This document shows, one piece after another, positions 1 to 6,314 of a DNA stretch of 7,468 bases. Location: contig JASIJN010000040.1 in assembly GCA_030050125.1 (NCBI GenBank), forward strand, positions 1 through 7,468. The letters run 5' to 3'. This DNA comes from Streptosporangiaceae bacterium (lineage in GTDB: Bacteria; Actinomycetota; Actinomycetes; Streptosporangiales; Streptosporangiaceae). The position numbers were made by a program, and so were the translations under genes. The first letter of the stretch is position 1. Every line of letters starts with the position of its first letter. Below the pieces are notes generated by a model that was not told where the DNA came from, did not search any database, and worked only from the letters and a program-made list of their open reading frames with translations.

Positions 1-686
1 AGTTCCCAGGCCCGGGTGGCCAGCGAGAAGTAGGCCCACGGGGCATCCGCCGGGGTGAGGACCACCGAGTAGTAGAACGACCCCAGAACGATGGCGGCCA
101 GGAGCAGGCCGAGCAGCGCGTCGCGGTGGCGCCGGCCGAGGTACACGACGAGCACGATCAGGATCGGCCAGCACAGGTAGAACTGTTCCTCGACCGCCAG
201 CGACCAGAAGTGCTGCAGCGGGGATGGCGCACTTCCCTCGTTGAGATACTGGGTGCCTTCCACGGCGAGCCGGTAGTTGAGGCCGTAGAACGTGGTGAAG
301 ATCCCGTCGACGGCGATGGGGCGCACCGACAGGGGCGGGGCCCACAGGCGAGCAGCCACCACGGTCGCCGCCACGACCGTCATCGCCGCGGGCAGCAGCC
401 GGCGAATCCGGCGGGTGTAGAAGGTGGGCAGCGCCCTGATGCCGTGCTCGCCGACGGACTCCAGCAGCAAACGCGTGATCAGGAAACCGGAGATCACGAA
501 GAACACGTCGACGCCGACGTACCCGCCGTTCACGCCGAGCAGATCGGCGTGGTAAAGCACCACGGAGAGCACGGCGACAGCACGCAAACCCTCGATGTCC
601 GGCCGGAACTTGGCCGGCTTGGGCCGCTGCCCGGGAGCGGGCCGGCCTGACGGGACACCCTCGGATCGCCGCAGGGTGCTGGTCAT
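1..686 (-). CDS. OafA/YrhL-type membrane O-acyltransferase (acyltransferase 3 family), N-terminal part
   Basis: This is the first 228 residues of an acyltransferase-3 family integral membrane protein. The gene reads leftward and continues past position 1, so the C-terminal part is missing. Such proteins usually transfer acetyl or other acyl groups to cell-surface glycans, lipids or antibiotics. After a Pro/Arg-rich cytoplasmic N-terminus of about 27 residues comes FRPDIEGLRAVAVLSVVLYH (27-46), holding the family's Arg35 and His46. GGYVGVDVFFVISGFLIT (54-71) follows, then FYTRRIRRLLPA (89-100) and HFWSLAVEEQFYL (159-171), all hallmarks of the family. Hydrophobic membrane segments lie near 34-50, 57-74, 100-112, 169-184 and 190-210. 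The ATG start at 684-686 has an AGGAGG site 11 nt upstream (698-703). The gap from the upstream oxidoreductase stop is only 42 bp, so co-transcription is likely. O-acylation of the product of this locus is an inference. The family call is firm, but the acyl donor and acceptor cannot be read. Confidence 0.93.
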   Translation of the reverse strand, partial: MTSTLRRSEGVPSGRPAPGQRPKPAKFRPDIEGLRAVAVLSVVLYHADLLGVNGGYVGVDVFFVISGFLITRLLLESVGEHGIRALPTFYTRRIRRLLPAAMTVVAATVVAARLWAPPLSVRPIAVDGIFTTFYGLNYRLAVEGTQYLNEGSAPSPLQHFWSLAVEEQFYLCWPILIVLVVYLGRRHRDALLGLLLAAIVLGSFYYSVVLTPADAPWAYFSLATRAWE

Positions 687-697
687 GGGCCGGCCGT

Positions 698-703
698 CCT
701 CCT
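698..703 (-). promoter_or_regulatory. Ribosome binding site of the acyltransferase gene
   Basis: AGGAGG on the minus strand, 11 nt before the ATG at 684-686. It is a near-perfect Shine-Dalgarno match and fixes this start. It lies in the short gap after the oxidoreductase gene, so the acyltransferase can be initiated independently on a shared transcript. Confidence 0.75.
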
Positions 704-728
704 GACGTGCTCTATCGTTCAATACACA

Positions 729-2957
729 TCACACATCCGTCGGGTCGGCGAGCGCGCCGTCGGTGTCCTCGGAGCCGGGCGTCTCCTCGGGGTCGGCGAG
801 CAGGGAGCGGTGGAACTGGTCGAGGTCGATCTCGGCGCCGAGCCGGATGCTCTCCTGTGCCGCGAACACGCTCAGCGTGGCCAGCGACGAGCCCTCCCAG
901 GACAGCAGGTGGTTGGGCTCGCCCTTGACCGCGCGGACGAACTGCTCCAGCTCCTCCTTGTGACCCATGGACTTGTGCAGGCCGCTGCCCTTGCTGCGGG
1001 GTTTGCCCGCGCCGTACTCGGTCAGCTTGCCGAAGTCGTCCAGGATCGCCACCTGGCCCCGGGCGAACACCGACAGCCGCTCGCGCGGGAACCCTGGCAC
1101 CCCGGATTCGTTGAACGTCACCGTGGCCGCGGCCCCGTCGTAGTGCAGGGTCAACGAGAAGTTGCACAGCGTGCGGAGGTCGTCAGGGAGCTTGCCCAGG
1201 GCCCGGGCGGTCACCGACACCGGGCGCTTGCCGATGAGCAGGTTGCAGAGGTCGATGAAGTGCTCGCCCTCGCTGACCAGCCGGCCGCCGCCGTCCACCG
1301 GGTCGAGGCTCCAGTGGTCGGCGGGCAGCGTCGGGTTGGCGATCATGTACTCGACGTAGTCGACCGGGGCCTTCATCGACGTGCGCAGCTCGTCCACGAG
1401 CGGCGAGTAGCGCCGGTTGAGGCCCAGCGTGACCAGCGTCGGCTGCTTGTCCATCAGCCGGAGCAGCTCGCCGAAGTCGTCCAGCCTGGTGACCATCGGC
1501 TTCTCGATGAACACCGCCTTGCCCGCCGCGATCGCCGCCCGGACGTGCTCATAGTGGTCCGGCTGGTTCGAGCAGATCATCACCGCGTCGGTGCCCTCGT
1601 CGGCGAGCAGGTCGCCGACGTCGGTCGTGATCATGGTGGCGCCGAGGCTCTTGGCCGAGACCGAGGCGTTCCGCCCGGTCGCCGACGCGATGCCACGGAT
1701 CTCGACGTCCTTGATGGACTTGAGGTTGGGCAGGTGCATGCCGAGGACGTGGTTGCCGAACCCGATCAGCGAGACCCCGACCTTGCCGTCCCGCTTCGGC
1801 CGCGGGTTGATCTGCACGGTCCGGCTGCGGTCCGGGTCGGACCCGTAGGAGATCAGCGCGGCCACCCCGGGCAGCGTGTGCTCTCGGATCGCGTCGAACG
1901 GCTCCTGAGCCCGCTCGATCGGGTACACCCCGGCGATCAGCGGCTCCGGGTTGACCGCCCCGATGGCGAGGAGCCGGATGAACTCCTCGAGGTTGCGCTT
2001 CTCCGTCCAGCGGACGTAGCCGAACGGGTAGTCGACCCGGCCCTTCTCATAGCCGGTGTGGTAGCTGCCGGGGCCGTAGGCGCGCGAGTAGCGCAGGTCG
2101 ATCTCGCGGTACAGGAAGTTCTTGGGGTGAATGTCCAGCTTGACGTAGCCGACGATGATCACGCGGCCCTGCCGCCGGGTGATCTCCATCGCCGAGTTGA
2201 TGATCTCCGCCGAGTCCGAGCTGGCGCAGATCACCGTGGCATCGACGCCGTTCTTGCCGGTGAAGTCGTTGATGCGCCGCTTCCAGTCCGGCTCGGACGG
2301 GTTGACCACCAGGGCGGCGCCCGCCGCCGTGGCCAGCTCGTTGGCCTTGGGGTTGATGTCGATCCCGACCACCACGCAGCCGGCCGCCTTCGCGATGCTG
2401 GCGCAGAGCTGGCCGACCAGGCCCAGGCCGTAGACGGCGACGACCTCGCCGAACTTCAGGTCGGCGCGCCGCAGCGACTGCATGGCGATGCCGCCGACGG
2501 TGACGAAGGCCGCGTGCCGCAGGTCGACGCCGTCGGGCACCGGGACCACGTGGTTGATCGAGGGCGCGGCCACCTCGGCGTGGCCGCTGGCCGCGTAGGC
2601 CACGTGCTGGCCGATCTCCAGCCCCTCCACGCGGTCGCCGATGGCCAGCACCGTGCCCGCGCCGCTGTAGCCGATCTCCCGCGGGGTGACCATCTCGTGC
2701 CAGACCCGCCGGGCGGTCTGGCTGGGCCCGGTGGCCAGGATGGTCTGCTTGACCACGTTGCGCATCCAGGGGTCCTGGATCGTCTGGCGCACGAGCTCGG
2801 CAGGCGTCTTGGCCAGGGTCCCCATCTCGGTGCCCGAGCTGATCAGCGAGTAATGGCTCTGCACCAGGACCTGGTCCGGTCCCGTATGAGGAACGGGCAG
2901 GTCGGCGACCAGCACCCGTCCGCGCCGATCGATCACCCTGCGGAACACCTGCTTCAT
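729..2957 (-). CDS. Bi-domain oxidoreductase: zinc-less MDR alcohol-dehydrogenase-like domain fused to a Gfo/Idh/MocA domain
   Basis: A 742-residue fusion of two NAD(P)-dependent oxidoreductases. Residues 1-370 form a medium-chain dehydrogenase with the Rossmann loop GLGLVG (177-182) and Asp200 at the end of beta 2, which favours NAD(H). The usual zinc-binding pieces are absent: the catalytic Cys region reads SLISSGTEMG (37-46), the GHE-type site reads IGYSGAG (95-101), and there is no four-Cys structural zinc lobe. Residues 391-715 form a Gfo/Idh/MocA domain with the loop GFGNHV (399-404), the catalytic-lysine motif EKP (485-487) and GGGRLVSEGEHFID (556-569), which has His566 but Ser562 where many relatives have Asp. 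The tail (about 722-742) is acidic and probably disordered. Proteins of this architecture are commonly annotated in polysaccharide clusters, and their substrate is not established. A nucleotide- or lipid-linked sugar is inferred. The ATG at 2955-2957 follows a modest GAGG site at 2963-2966. The gene is first in a leftward unit with the acyltransferase. Confidence 0.93.
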   Translation of the reverse strand: MKQVFRRVIDRRGRVLVADLPVPHTGPDQVLVQSHYSLISSGTEMGTLAKTPAELVRQTIQDPWMRNVVKQTILATGPSQTARRVWHEMVTPREIGYSGAGTVLAIGDRVEGLEIGQHVAYAASGHAEVAAPSINHVVPVPDGVDLRHAAFVTVGGIAMQSLRRADLKFGEVVAVYGLGLVGQLCASIAKAAGCVVVGIDINPKANELATAAGAALVVNPSEPDWKRRINDFTGKNGVDATVICASSDSAEIINSAMEITRRQGRVIIVGYVKLDIHPKNFLYREIDLRYSRAYGPGSYHTGYEKGRVDYPFGYVRWTEKRNLEEFIRLLAIGAVNPEPLIAGVYPIERAQEPFDAIREHTLPGVAALISYGSDPDRSRTVQINPRPKRDGKVGVSLIGFGNHVLGMHLPNLKSIKDVEIRGIASATGRNASVSAKSLGATMITTDVGDLLADEGTDAVMICSNQPDHYEHVRAAIAAGKAVFIEKPMVTRLDDFGELLRLMDKQPTLVTLGLNRRYSPLVDELRTSMKAPVDYVEYMIANPTLPADHWSLDPVDGGGRLVSEGEHFIDLCNLLIGKRPVSVTARALGKLPDDLRTLCNFSLTLHYDGAAATVTFNESGVPGFPRERLSVFARGQVAILDDFGKLTEYGAGKPRSKGSGLHKSMGHKEELEQFVRAVKGEPNHLLSWEGSSLATLSVFAAQESIRLGAEIDLDQFHRSLLADPEETPGSEDTDGALADPTDV

Positions 2958-2993
2958 CCCGACCTCGACCTGCCTTCATTCGTGTTTCCCGGC

Positions 2994-3023
2994 CGCATAT
3001 CCGCGTTGCCCGGATCGCATATC
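2994..3023. repeat. Direct repeat CGCATATC, two copies 22 bp apart (candidate operator)
   Basis: Two identical octamers lie at 2994-3001 and 3016-3023. They start 22 bp apart, close to two turns of the helix, so both would face the same side of the DNA. They are 37-64 bp upstream of the oxidoreductase ATG, near where a leftward promoter would lie. An AT-containing octamer repeated in such GC-rich DNA is suggestive of a regulator site. No regulator gene is in view and chance cannot be excluded. Confidence 0.35.
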
Positions 3024-3112
3024 TAACGCCACGGCGGCCCAATTTGCCGGTGCGCCACGCTACCAGAGTCATTCCGCCATGCGGACCGCTGAGGTCGGCG
3101 GCCGCAGGCAAA

Positions 3113-3136
3113 CCGGGCTGTTGGCAAAACGCCCGG
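3113..3136. promoter_or_regulatory. Inverted repeat / stem-loop in the divergent region
   Basis: CCGGGC (3113-3118) pairs with GCCCGG (3131-3136). Inside it GTT (3120-3122) pairs with AAC (3128-3130), leaving one bulged T (3119) and a GGCAA loop. The result is nine base pairs with one bulge. No T-run follows it on the plus strand and no gene ends here, so an intrinsic terminator is unlikely. An operator or a leader structure is possible. The putative TTGGCA -35 element falls within it. Confidence 0.4.
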
Positions 3137-3246
3137 CCGCCTGCTGCTAACCTTTACCGGTACTTCAAGCCCTTTAGCCCACTGGACGTCTGCACCAGGC
3201 CCGGGCCCGCTCCACCCGTTCTGGGTTGCCGAGCGCCAGCAGATCC

Positions 3247-3250
3247 GAGG
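3247..3250 (+). promoter_or_regulatory. Ribosome binding site choosing the ATG of the barrel protein
   Basis: GAGG lies 11 nt before the ATG at 3262. An in-frame TTG at 3226 would add 12 residues, but it has no purine-rich site before it, and the GAGG falls inside that extension. The ATG is therefore preferred. Confidence 0.6.
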
Positions 3251-3261
3251 TTATCTCCGCC

Positions 3262-4482
3262 ATGACACAAGACCGAGCCACCGCCCAGCGCGCGGCCGGG
3301 ACCTATCTGGACGTGCTCGACCGGGTGCTGCAGACGGCCCGCTCGGTGAACTACGAGGGGTACTCCAAGCACGACGGGCTGAACTCGCCCCTGCTGGCCT
3401 TCCTGGCCGACGGCTCGCGGCTGACCCGGCTCGGCGCCATCCAGGTGGTGACCCGCAGCCCGGTCGACATCCGGCCGCTGCTGGGCGTGCGCAAGGCCAG
3501 GAACGCCAAGGGCCTCTCGCTGTTCGTCAGGGCGCTCCTCGCCCGGCACCGGATGACCGGGTCGGCCGACGACGCCGCCGAGGCGCGCGGCCTGCTGGAC
3601 TGGCTCATCGACCACCCGGCCCAGGGATTCGACGGCCTGTGCTGGGGGTACCCGTACCCCTGGCAGGACGTCGGGTTCTTCGCCCCGCGCGACTTCCCGA
3701 ACCGGGTGGTCACGGCGCACGTCGGCCAGGCCCTGGTCGACGGGTACGAGACGCTGCAGGACGAGCGCTACCTCGACGCCGCGAACCGGGCCGTCTGGTT
3801 CCTGCTGCAGGCACCGAAGACCCTGTTCGAGGACGCCGGCCGGCGCTGCGTCAGCTACGTCCCGGACGAGAAGATCGACTGGATCGTCATGGACGTCTCG
3901 GTCCTGGCCGGGGCCATGGCCGCCCGGGTGGGCGCGCTCACCGGCGACGGCGACCTGATCCGGGAGGGCGGCAGGCTGGTCAGGTACGTGGTCTCCAAGC
4001 AGACCGACGAGGGCGCCTGGTTCTACGCCGACCCCCCGTCGGCCAGCCACATCACCCACGACAACTACCACACCGGCTTCATACTCGACGCGATACAGCA
4101 GTACGGGCTTTCGGCCGGCAGCGACGAGTTCGACGCCGCCTACCGCACGGGCATCGATTTCTACGAGCGGCGGCTGTTCGAGCCGGACGGCGCGGCCAGG
4201 TTCATGAGCGACCGCCTGTACCCGATCGACATCCACGGGTGCGCCCAGGGGATCATCACGTTCTCGCTGCAGCAGCGGCACCTGGGCACCGGGGCGGCGA
4301 CCGCCCGGCGGGTGCTGGACTGGACCCTCGCCAACATGTGGGACCCGGGCAGCGGCTGGTTCTACTACCAGCGGCGTCGGCGATACCGGACCCGCATCAG
4401 GGAGCTGCGCTGGTGCCAGGGCTGGATGTCCCGGGCACTGTCCTGCTACCTGGAGAATTGCGACGAGAGGTCAACACCGTGA
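3262..4482 (+). CDS. VpsJ-like (alpha/alpha)-barrel protein of polysaccharide gene clusters, function unproven
   Basis: A 406-residue soluble protein with no signal peptide or membrane segment, so presumably cytoplasmic. It is mostly helical with repeated helical hairpins and aromatic/His/Asp motifs between them: NYEGYSKHDGLNS (30-42), CWGYPYPWQ (127-135), a PNRVVTAHVGQAL stretch (146-158), CVSYVP (196-201), DNYHTGFILDAI (267-278) and PIDIHGCAQGI (321-331). These resemble a family seen in exopolysaccharide and O-antigen clusters, named VpsJ-like or wrongly called delta-aminolevulinic acid dehydratase. Its fold is likely related to N-acylglucosamine 2-epimerase and six-hairpin glycosidases. 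Conserved Trp/Tyr/His/Asp clusters suggest carbohydrate binding. Whether it is an epimerase, hydrolase, lyase or non-catalytic is not known. An Arg-rich patch (371-380) lies near the C-terminus. The gene is first in the rightward group, and its TGA overlaps the next GTG start (4479-4482). I am fairly sure of the family and unsure of the function. Confidence 0.8.
   Translation: MTQDRATAQRAAGTYLDVLDRVLQTARSVNYEGYSKHDGLNSPLLAFLADGSRLTRLGAIQVVTRSPVDIRPLLGVRKARNAKGLSLFVRALLARHRMTGSADDAAEARGLLDWLIDHPAQGFDGLCWGYPYPWQDVGFFAPRDFPNRVVTAHVGQALVDGYETLQDERYLDAANRAVWFLLQAPKTLFEDAGRRCVSYVPDEKIDWIVMDVSVLAGAMAARVGALTGDGDLIREGGRLVRYVVSKQTDEGAWFYADPPSASHITHDNYHTGFILDAIQQYGLSAGSDEFDAAYRTGIDFYERRLFEPDGAARFMSDRLYPIDIHGCAQGIITFSLQQRHLGTGAATARRVLDWTLANMWDPGSGWFYYQRRRRYRTRIRELRWCQGWMSRALSCYLENCDERSTP
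4465..4470 (+). promoter_or_regulatory. Ribosome binding site choosing the GTG start of the methyltransferase
   Basis: GAGAGG lies inside the last codons of the barrel-protein gene, 8 nt before the GTG at 4479. It supports a start there, although the frame stays open far upstream within the previous gene. Confidence 0.7.
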
Positions 4483-5258
4483 AGGGATTCCCAGGGCGCG
4501 AGCTGTCGCTCGACCCCGGCCGCAGCAAGTTCGAGCGGATGTACGCCAACCTGCTCGGCGCGCCGGCCAACGGGCTGCGGATCCGGCTGCGCCGGGTGCT
4601 GCCCGCCACCGCCGGCTCGTACGCGAAGATCCTTGACGCCGGCTGCGGCTCGGGTGTGTTCAGCTACGAGCTGGCCAAGCGGCACCCGCAGGCGCAGGTC
4701 ACCGGGGTCGAGCTCGAGCCCGACCTGGTCGCCCGGGCCAACGAGATCGCCAAGCGGGCGGGCCTGCGCAACCTGCACTTCGAGCAGGGCGACGTCACGA
4801 AGCTGGACTACGAAGACGAATTCGACCTGGTGGTGAGCGTCGACAACTTCGAGCACGTCGAGGACGACGTCGCGGCCATGCGCACCCTGCTGCACGCGCT
4901 GCGCCCCGGCGGCCGGCTGGTGGCCCACGTGCCCGGCTACGAGCGGCGCTGGCTCCTGCTGCGGCGCCGGGTCAACTTCGACGTACCCGGGCACGTCCGC
5001 CCCGGGTACCGGGCCGAGGACCTCGTGCGCAAGCTCGGCGAGGCCGGCTTCGACGTCACCGCCCACCAGTACACCTACGGCCCGCTCGAGACGCTGACCA
5101 ACAACATCTCCTACCTGATCACCGGGGCCGACCAGCGCCGCAAGCTGCAGTACGCGGCGGTGTTCCCCGTGCTGCTGGCCGTCTCCTACCTGGGCCAGTT
5201 CTCCCGGCCCCGGTGGGGCGCGGGAGTCCTGGCCGTGGCCCGCCGCCCGGTCGGCTGA
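4479..5258 (+). CDS. Class I SAM-dependent methyltransferase
   Basis: A 259-residue methyltransferase starting at GTG, chosen because of the GAGAGG site 8 nt upstream and the GTGA overlap with the previous stop. The SAM-binding fold is clear: ILDAGCGSG (51-59) is motif I, GVELEP (76-81) ends beta 2 in acidic residues that would bind the ribose, QGDV (103-106) precedes the adenine-contacting region, VVSVDNFEHVED (118-129) is beta 4, and LRPGGRLVAHVPG (141-153) is the following strand and loop. The C-terminal part (about 199-250) holds a hydrophobic stretch at 226-239 that could touch the membrane or a lipid-linked substrate; this is inferred. Its position in the cluster suggests methylation of a sugar or glycan intermediate. 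An O-, N- or C-acceptor cannot be decided from the motifs. Tight spacing on both sides implies translational coupling. Confidence 0.9.
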   Translation: MKGFPGRELSLDPGRSKFERMYANLLGAPANGLRIRLRRVLPATAGSYAKILDAGCGSGVFSYELAKRHPQAQVTGVELEPDLVARANEIAKRAGLRNLHFEQGDVTKLDYEDEFDLVVSVDNFEHVEDDVAAMRTLLHALRPGGRLVAHVPGYERRWLLLRRRVNFDVPGHVRPGYRAEDLVRKLGEAGFDVTAHQYTYGPLETLTNNISYLITGADQRRKLQYAAVFPVLLAVSYLGQFSRPRWGAGVLAVARRPVG

Positions 5259-5262
5259 TCCC

Positions 5263-6309
5263 ATGCGGGTCCTCATCGACATCCTGCATCCGGCGCACGT
5301 CCATTTTTTCCGGAACTTTTACTCGGAGATGGAAAGCCGCGGGCATCAGGTTTGCATGACCGCCCGGGATAAGGACCGCTCGGTCGAGTTGCTGCGCGCA
5401 TTCGATCTTCCGTACCAGCAAATCTCCTCGCAGAAGAGCGGGGCCGGGCTCGCGGTCGAGATGGCCCAGCGCACGCCCCGCCTCATGAAGATCATGCGCT
5501 CGTTCCGGCCGGATGTCATGACCGGGATCATGGGCCCGTCGATCGCGCTGGCCGGGGTGCTGCGGCTGCCGCGGGTCCCGGCGGTGGTGTTCTACGACAC
5601 CGAATTCGCGGTGCAGACCAACCGGATCGTGTACCCGCTCGCCTACAGCGTGTGCACCCCGGACTGCTACCAGGGCAGGGTCCCCGGCCGCCATCCGGTC
5701 TACGCCGGCTATCACGAGCTTGCCTACCTGCATCCCCGTCGCTTCCAGCCGGACCCCGCCGTGCTGGCCGAGTTCGGGATCAGCCCCGGCGAGGCGTACT
5801 CGATCGTTCGCTTCGTGTCCTGGCAGGCCGTGCACGACCGCAAGGAACGCGGCCTGACGGTGAAGCAGAAGCGCCACCTGGTCGAGGTGCTGCAGCGCGG
5901 CGGCCGGGTGCTGGTCTCGTCCGAGGGACCGCCCTCGCCCGAGCTCGCCGACCTGGCCCTGCGCGGGCCGGTGGAGAAGATCCACCATCTGCTCGCCCAC
6001 GCCCGGCTGGTGGTCGGCGAGTCGGCCACCATGTCATCCGAGGCCGCGGTGCTCGGGGTGCCCGCGGTGTTCATCGCGACCACCGGCCGCGGCTACACCG
6101 ACGACGAGGAGCGACGTTACGGCCTGGTCCGGCACTTCACCGAGGACCAGTACGACATGGCGCTGCCGGTGATCGAGGAGATCCTGGCCGCGCCCCGCGC
6201 CACCTGGGCGGCCGCCCGGCAGCGGCTTCTGGACGAGAAGATCGACGTGACCGGCTGGATGGTCGACTACTTTGAGAGCACCTTCGCGGCTCAGGGCAGG
6301 GGAGGGTAA
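5263..6309 (+). CDS. DUF354 domain protein with GT-B-like fold
   Basis: A 348-residue protein spanning the whole DUF354 family. The N-terminus MRVLIDILHPAHVHFFRN (1-18), then GHQVCMTARDKD (27-38), is typical of the family. The region FRPDVMTGIMGP (81-92) and GVPAVFI (265-271) fit two Rossmann-like lobes. GESATMSSEAAVLGVP (252-267) resembles the C-terminal nucleotide-sugar-binding loop of GT-B enzymes such as MurG and non-hydrolysing UDP-GlcNAc 2-epimerase. No experimentally proven reaction is known to me. Glycosyltransferase or nucleotide-sugar epimerase activity is a family-level inference. There is no signal peptide. The ATG lies 4 nt after the methyltransferase TGA with no strong Shine-Dalgarno site of its own, so it probably depends on coupling. 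The first 20 codons include TTT codons and a T6 run (5304-5309), unlike the rest of this GC-rich gene. Confidence 0.88.
   Translation: MRVLIDILHPAHVHFFRNFYSEMESRGHQVCMTARDKDRSVELLRAFDLPYQQISSQKSGAGLAVEMAQRTPRLMKIMRSFRPDVMTGIMGPSIALAGVLRLPRVPAVVFYDTEFAVQTNRIVYPLAYSVCTPDCYQGRVPGRHPVYAGYHELAYLHPRRFQPDPAVLAEFGISPGEAYSIVRFVSWQAVHDRKERGLTVKQKRHLVEVLQRGGRVLVSSEGPPSPELADLALRGPVEKIHHLLAHARLVVGESATMSSEAAVLGVPAVFIATTGRGYTDDEERRYGLVRHFTEDQYDMALPVIEEILAAPRATWAAARQRLLDEKIDVTGWMVDYFESTFAAQGRGG
6299..6306 (+). promoter_or_regulatory. Ribosome binding site of the asparagine-synthetase-like gene
   Basis: GGGGAGGG lies at the end of the DUF354 gene, directly against its TAA stop (6307-6309) and 8 nt before the ATG at 6315. 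It is a strong site that supports both the start and the operon layout. Confidence 0.75.
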
Positions 6310-6314
6310 CCCGG

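Larger units (their letters stand above)
2958..3261. promoter_or_regulatory. Divergent intergenic region between the two gene groups
   Basis: About 300 bp lie between the oxidoreductase start (minus) and the barrel-protein start (plus), and no credible gene is seen here. The region must hold the promoters for both directions. It is locally richer in A/T than the flanking genes, notably at 2994-3023 and 3145-3177. On the plus strand TTGGCA (3121-3126) and TAACCT (3148-3153) resemble -35 and -10 boxes, but their 21-bp spacer is too long for a confident call. On the minus strand TTGGGC (complement of 3037-3042) and TGCGAT (complement of 3014-3019) are 17 bp apart, with a weak -10. The repeat and hairpin listed separately lie here, as do two CCTTTA copies (3151-3156 and 3171-3176). 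No individual promoter box is certain. Confidence 0.6.

Noticed and set aside
126..650. A 174-codon plus-strand frame opposite the acyltransferase
   Set aside because: The opposite strand carries all the acyltransferase-3 motifs in order. This frame is rich in His, Asp, Gln and Arg and matches no family I recognise.
810..3026. A 738-codon plus-strand open frame opposite the oxidoreductase gene
   Set aside because: It is an antisense shadow made stop-free by the G/C third-position bias. Its product is a low-complexity Arg/Gly/Asp/Val/His-rich sequence without domains, while the minus strand encodes clear Rossmann motifs.
2047..3111. A 354-codon minus-strand frame starting upstream of the oxidoreductase
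   Set aside because: It overlaps the oxidoreductase on the same strand in another frame and is an Arg/Gly/Pro-rich shadow sequence; the divergent region shows no ribosome site suited to it.
3198..3207. Perfect palindrome GGCCCGGGCC in the leader of the barrel gene
   Set aside because: An all-G/C palindrome of this length is readily expected by chance in such GC-rich DNA, with no loop or conserved partner to suggest function.
3154..4281. A 375-codon minus-strand frame opposite the barrel-protein gene
   Set aside because: Biased shadow composition without recognisable motifs; the plus strand encodes a coherent, family-like protein.
3639..4478. In-frame 280-codon N-terminal extension of the methyltransferase inside the barrel gene
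   Set aside because: The extension is Arg/Gly/Pro-rich shadow sequence of the barrel gene. The GTG at 4479 with GAGAGG 8 nt upstream and the GTGA overlap is the natural start.
4446..5282. Minus-strand frame opposite the methyltransferase, and similar frames at 5119-6000, 6291-6953 and 6987-7358
   Set aside because: All are shadows of well-supported plus-strand genes, with the same biased composition and no domain motifs.
5304..5309. T6 run as a possible programmed frameshift site
   Set aside because: The frame continues intact through a full-length DUF354 protein and no alternative product is evident.
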